Shown here piece after piece: positions 6,131 to 7,232 of a stretch of 7,232 nt of DNA; the first letter of the stretch is position 1, and each line of letters starts with the position of its first letter. Below the pieces are notes generated by a model, which was given only the letters and a program-made list of their open reading frames with translations, ran no database searches and had not been told where the DNA came from. The position numbers and the translations under genes are program-made. This stretch comes from Planctomycetaceae bacterium (GTDB lineage: Bacteria > Planctomycetota > Planctomycetia > Pirellulales > Thermoguttaceae). The DNA is taken from NCBI GenBank assembly GCA_031256755.1, contig JAIRPZ010000202.1, positions 1 through 7,232 on the forward strand, read 5' to 3'.

Positions 6131-6748
6131 TCAAACCTTGACTGCCCCGCCGTTCTGGACGTACTTTTGCAGCAGGTTCCGCAATTGAGTATGCGCCCGG
6201 CAAAGCAGTGATTTGACGGCTTGAGGCGATAACTCCATCACTTCGGCAATCTCTGCATAACTCATTCCTTCAAACCGGTTGAGCAGCACCGCCATTCGTT
6301 GACGCTCGTTCAGAGACCCCACGGCAATCCCGACCATTTCCCGCAGTTCTATTTTATCGACTTGCCGCGACGGCATTGAACTGCTGCTTGCTAATACAGA
6401 TTCCTCCTGATGAGAAAGTCCTTCATAGCGGGAATCTTCCGAATCTCTGCCGAATTGAACTTCCGGCTTCCGCCGTTTCCTTCGCATCTGATTCATTGCC
6501 ACATTGTTTGCAATCGTGAAGAGCCATGTTACGAATTTGGCATTCGGCTGATAAGATTTTCTTGCCCGAAAGATACGGAGGAACACATCTTGCGTTAAGT
6601 CCTCGGCAAGTTCCCGGCTGCCGAGGAGATGCCGAAACAAGGACTGCACTCTGCCTTGGAAGCGGAACACTAATGCTTCAAATGCTGATGCGTCATCTTT
6701 TTGAACAGCAAGCATTAACCGAATGTTAGTATCATAGACGGTCTGCAT
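6131..6748 (-). CDS. ECF-type RNA polymerase sigma factor
   Basis: The product is 205 aa. Sigma region 2 (about residues 22-92) includes GSRELAEDLTQDVFLRIFRA and the -10 recognition segment FVTWLFTIANNVAMNQMRRKRRK. A variable, Ser-rich linker (about 93-135) follows. Region 4 (about 137-195) has the helix-turn-helix MSYAEIAEVMELSPQAVKSLLCRAHTQL, which reads the -35 box. This is the group IV (extracytoplasmic function) architecture, without regions 1.1 or 3. The sequence style resembles planctomycete ECF factors. No anti-sigma or zinc-finger gene adjoins it; the next gene in the operon is an SDR, 16 nt away. The ATG at 6748 fits the family start (about ten residues before MLAVQKDDASAFEALV). It has no Shine-Dalgarno sequence. 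The predicted promoter is housekeeping-like rather than clearly autoregulated. Confidence 0.93.
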   Translation of the reverse strand: MQTVYDTNIRLMLAVQKDDASAFEALVFRFQGRVQSLFRHLLGSRELAEDLTQDVFLRIFRARKSYQPNAKFVTWLFTIANNVAMNQMRRKRRKPEVQFGRDSEDSRYEGLSHQEESVLASSSSMPSRQVDKIELREMVGIAVGSLNERQRMAVLLNRFEGMSYAEIAEVMELSPQAVKSLLCRAHTQLRNLLQKYVQNGGAVKV

Positions 6749-6790
6749 GAACGAAAACGGGCGGGAGAGTACAAAACGAATCCGCTTACT

Positions 6791-6819
6791 ATTATCCCAT
6801 CATCCGCCGCAATTATCAA
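6791..6819 (-). promoter_or_regulatory. Promoter of the sigma factor-SDR operon
   Basis: On the minus strand TTGATA (6819-6814) is followed after 17 nt by GATAAT (6796-6791), predicting an RNA start near 6784 and a leader of about 36 nt. The boxes fit sigma70 consensus, so the operon may be expressed constitutively, with sigma activity controlled after transcription. Confidence 0.55.
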
Positions 6820-6830
6820 TAGCCGCATGC

Positions 6831-6851
6831 CGGCTGCATTTTCAGCAGCCG
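6831..6851 (-). terminator. Hairpin after the Rpn-family gene, possible terminator
   Basis: CGGCTGC (6831-6837) and GCAGCCG (6845-6851) form a perfect 7-bp stem with a 7-nt AT-rich loop, starting 22 nt after the Rpn stop codon. No T-run follows on either strand, so termination would be weak or factor-dependent. It lies 11 nt upstream of the sigma promoter -35 box and could instead be a binding site. An overlapping GCCG/CGGC pair (6822-6834) could compete with it. Confidence 0.35.
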
Positions 6852-6873
6852 ATTCTCCGCAAAAAGGATTCCA

Positions 6874-7232
6874 TTAAAGCCGCTCGATTTCCGATGCCGG
6901 AAGTCCGGTTGCGGCTGCAATATCCGCAAGAGATAAACCCATACCTTTAAGATTCCGCGCCACTTCGGCTTTGCCCTTCGCCTCGCCTTTGGCCGCGCCT
7001 TCGGCAAGACCAGCGGCAAGTCCTTCGGCTAATCCTTCCGCTTTGCCCTTTGCCTCGCCTTCTTTTCTTGCGGTTTCGACAACGTTGACGTTGTCCCGAT
7101 ACGCCATCAAGTCCCGCTGATACTGCTCCTGCAACAATGGCGACAGCCGGTAATACTCCGCCTCCGAAAACGCCTTTTCAAAAACCGGCTCGCGAAGGAT
7201 TGACGGAATTTCGTCAAAGTCCTCAAGGTTCT
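6874..7232 (-). CDS. Rpn/PD-(D/E)XK nuclease-transposase family protein, C-terminal part (5' end outside window)
   Basis: The frame is open from the right edge to TAA at 6876-6874, giving 119 complete codons. It reads NLEDFDEIPSILREPVFEKA at the edge, then a helical region ending in YRDNVNVVETARKEG. This matches the region after the nuclease domain in Rpn-like/PDDEXK_2 proteins, which are linked to DNA cleavage and recombination. Next comes a run of GKAEGLAEGLAAG-type repeats, then KGMGLSLADIAAATGLPASEIERL, a short helix-turn-helix-like tail typical of the family. The catalytic domain is outside the window, so activity cannot be judged. The true start is off the edge; the TTG at 7137 is an internal Leu codon. 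Such genes often occur in many near-identical copies per genome. Confidence 0.85.
   Translation of the reverse strand, partial: NLEDFDEIPSILREPVFEKAFSEAEYYRLSPLLQEQYQRDLMAYRDNVNVVETARKEGEAKGKAEGLAEGLAAGLAEGAAKGEAKGKAEVARNLKGMGLSLADIAAATGLPASEIERL
6964..7065 (-). repeat. Tandem Gly-x-Ala-Glu coding repeat in the Rpn-family gene
   Basis: About 34 residues consist of four-residue units of the type G-(K/L/E)-A-(E/K/A)-G, seen in DNA as imperfect 12-bp units rich in CTTCGGC/GCCTTTGCC on the plus strand. It probably forms a flexible or helical linker before the C-terminal tail. Unit number is likely to vary between copies through slippage or recombination. Confidence 0.7.

Noticed and set aside
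1..7232. CRISPR arrays, tRNA or rRNA genes, complete insertion sequences, toxin-antitoxin or phage genes
   Set aside because: None seen; the only mobile-element-related gene is the partial Rpn-family protein at the right edge.

Overview
The window looks like chromosomal sequence from a moderate-GC bacterium, most probably a planctomycete or another PVC-group member. The reasons are the style of the ECF sigma factor (RELAEDLTQDVFLRIFRARKSY), the tmRNA tag AEPKLALAA, a membrane histidine kinase with a c-type haem sensor domain, an SDR with an unusual active site, and mostly absent Shine-Dalgarno sequences. The lineage is inferred from recalled family features, not from a search.

Layout. Positions 1-131 hold a strong minus-strand promoter and possibly the first codons of a gene that runs off the left edge. 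Positions 178-966 (minus) encode a YebC/TACO1-family protein with its own extended -10 promoter. Positions 1076-2944 (minus) encode an orphan membrane histidine kinase whose periplasmic domain carries a haem-c motif, CILCH. A divergent intergenic region follows, with back-to-back sigma70-type promoters. On the plus strand, ssrA (tmRNA, 3220-3577) is followed only 32 nt later by an ettA-like ABC-F ATPase (3610-5340). Next, on the minus strand, an ECF sigma factor (6131-6748) and an SDR oxidoreductase (5353-6114) form a two-gene operon convergent with ettA. One hairpin with a T-tract on each side overlaps both convergent stop codons and looks like a bidirectional terminator. At the right edge is the C-terminal part of an Rpn/PD-(D/E)XK nuclease-transposase family protein (6874-7232, minus) with a Gly-Lys/Leu-Ala-Glu tandem repeat.

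How the parts fit. YebC, tmRNA and EttA all act on translating or stalled ribosomes, and ssrA and ettA appear to share a transcript. The haem kinase and the ECF sigma factor are separate signalling inputs with no recognisable partner (response regulator or anti-sigma factor) in view. The most unusual feature is a roughly 61-bp imperfect palindrome lying in frame inside ettA. It matches an extra segment of about 19 residues absent from E. coli EttA and resembles a small palindromic element captured by a coding sequence. I found no clear novel multi-gene system.
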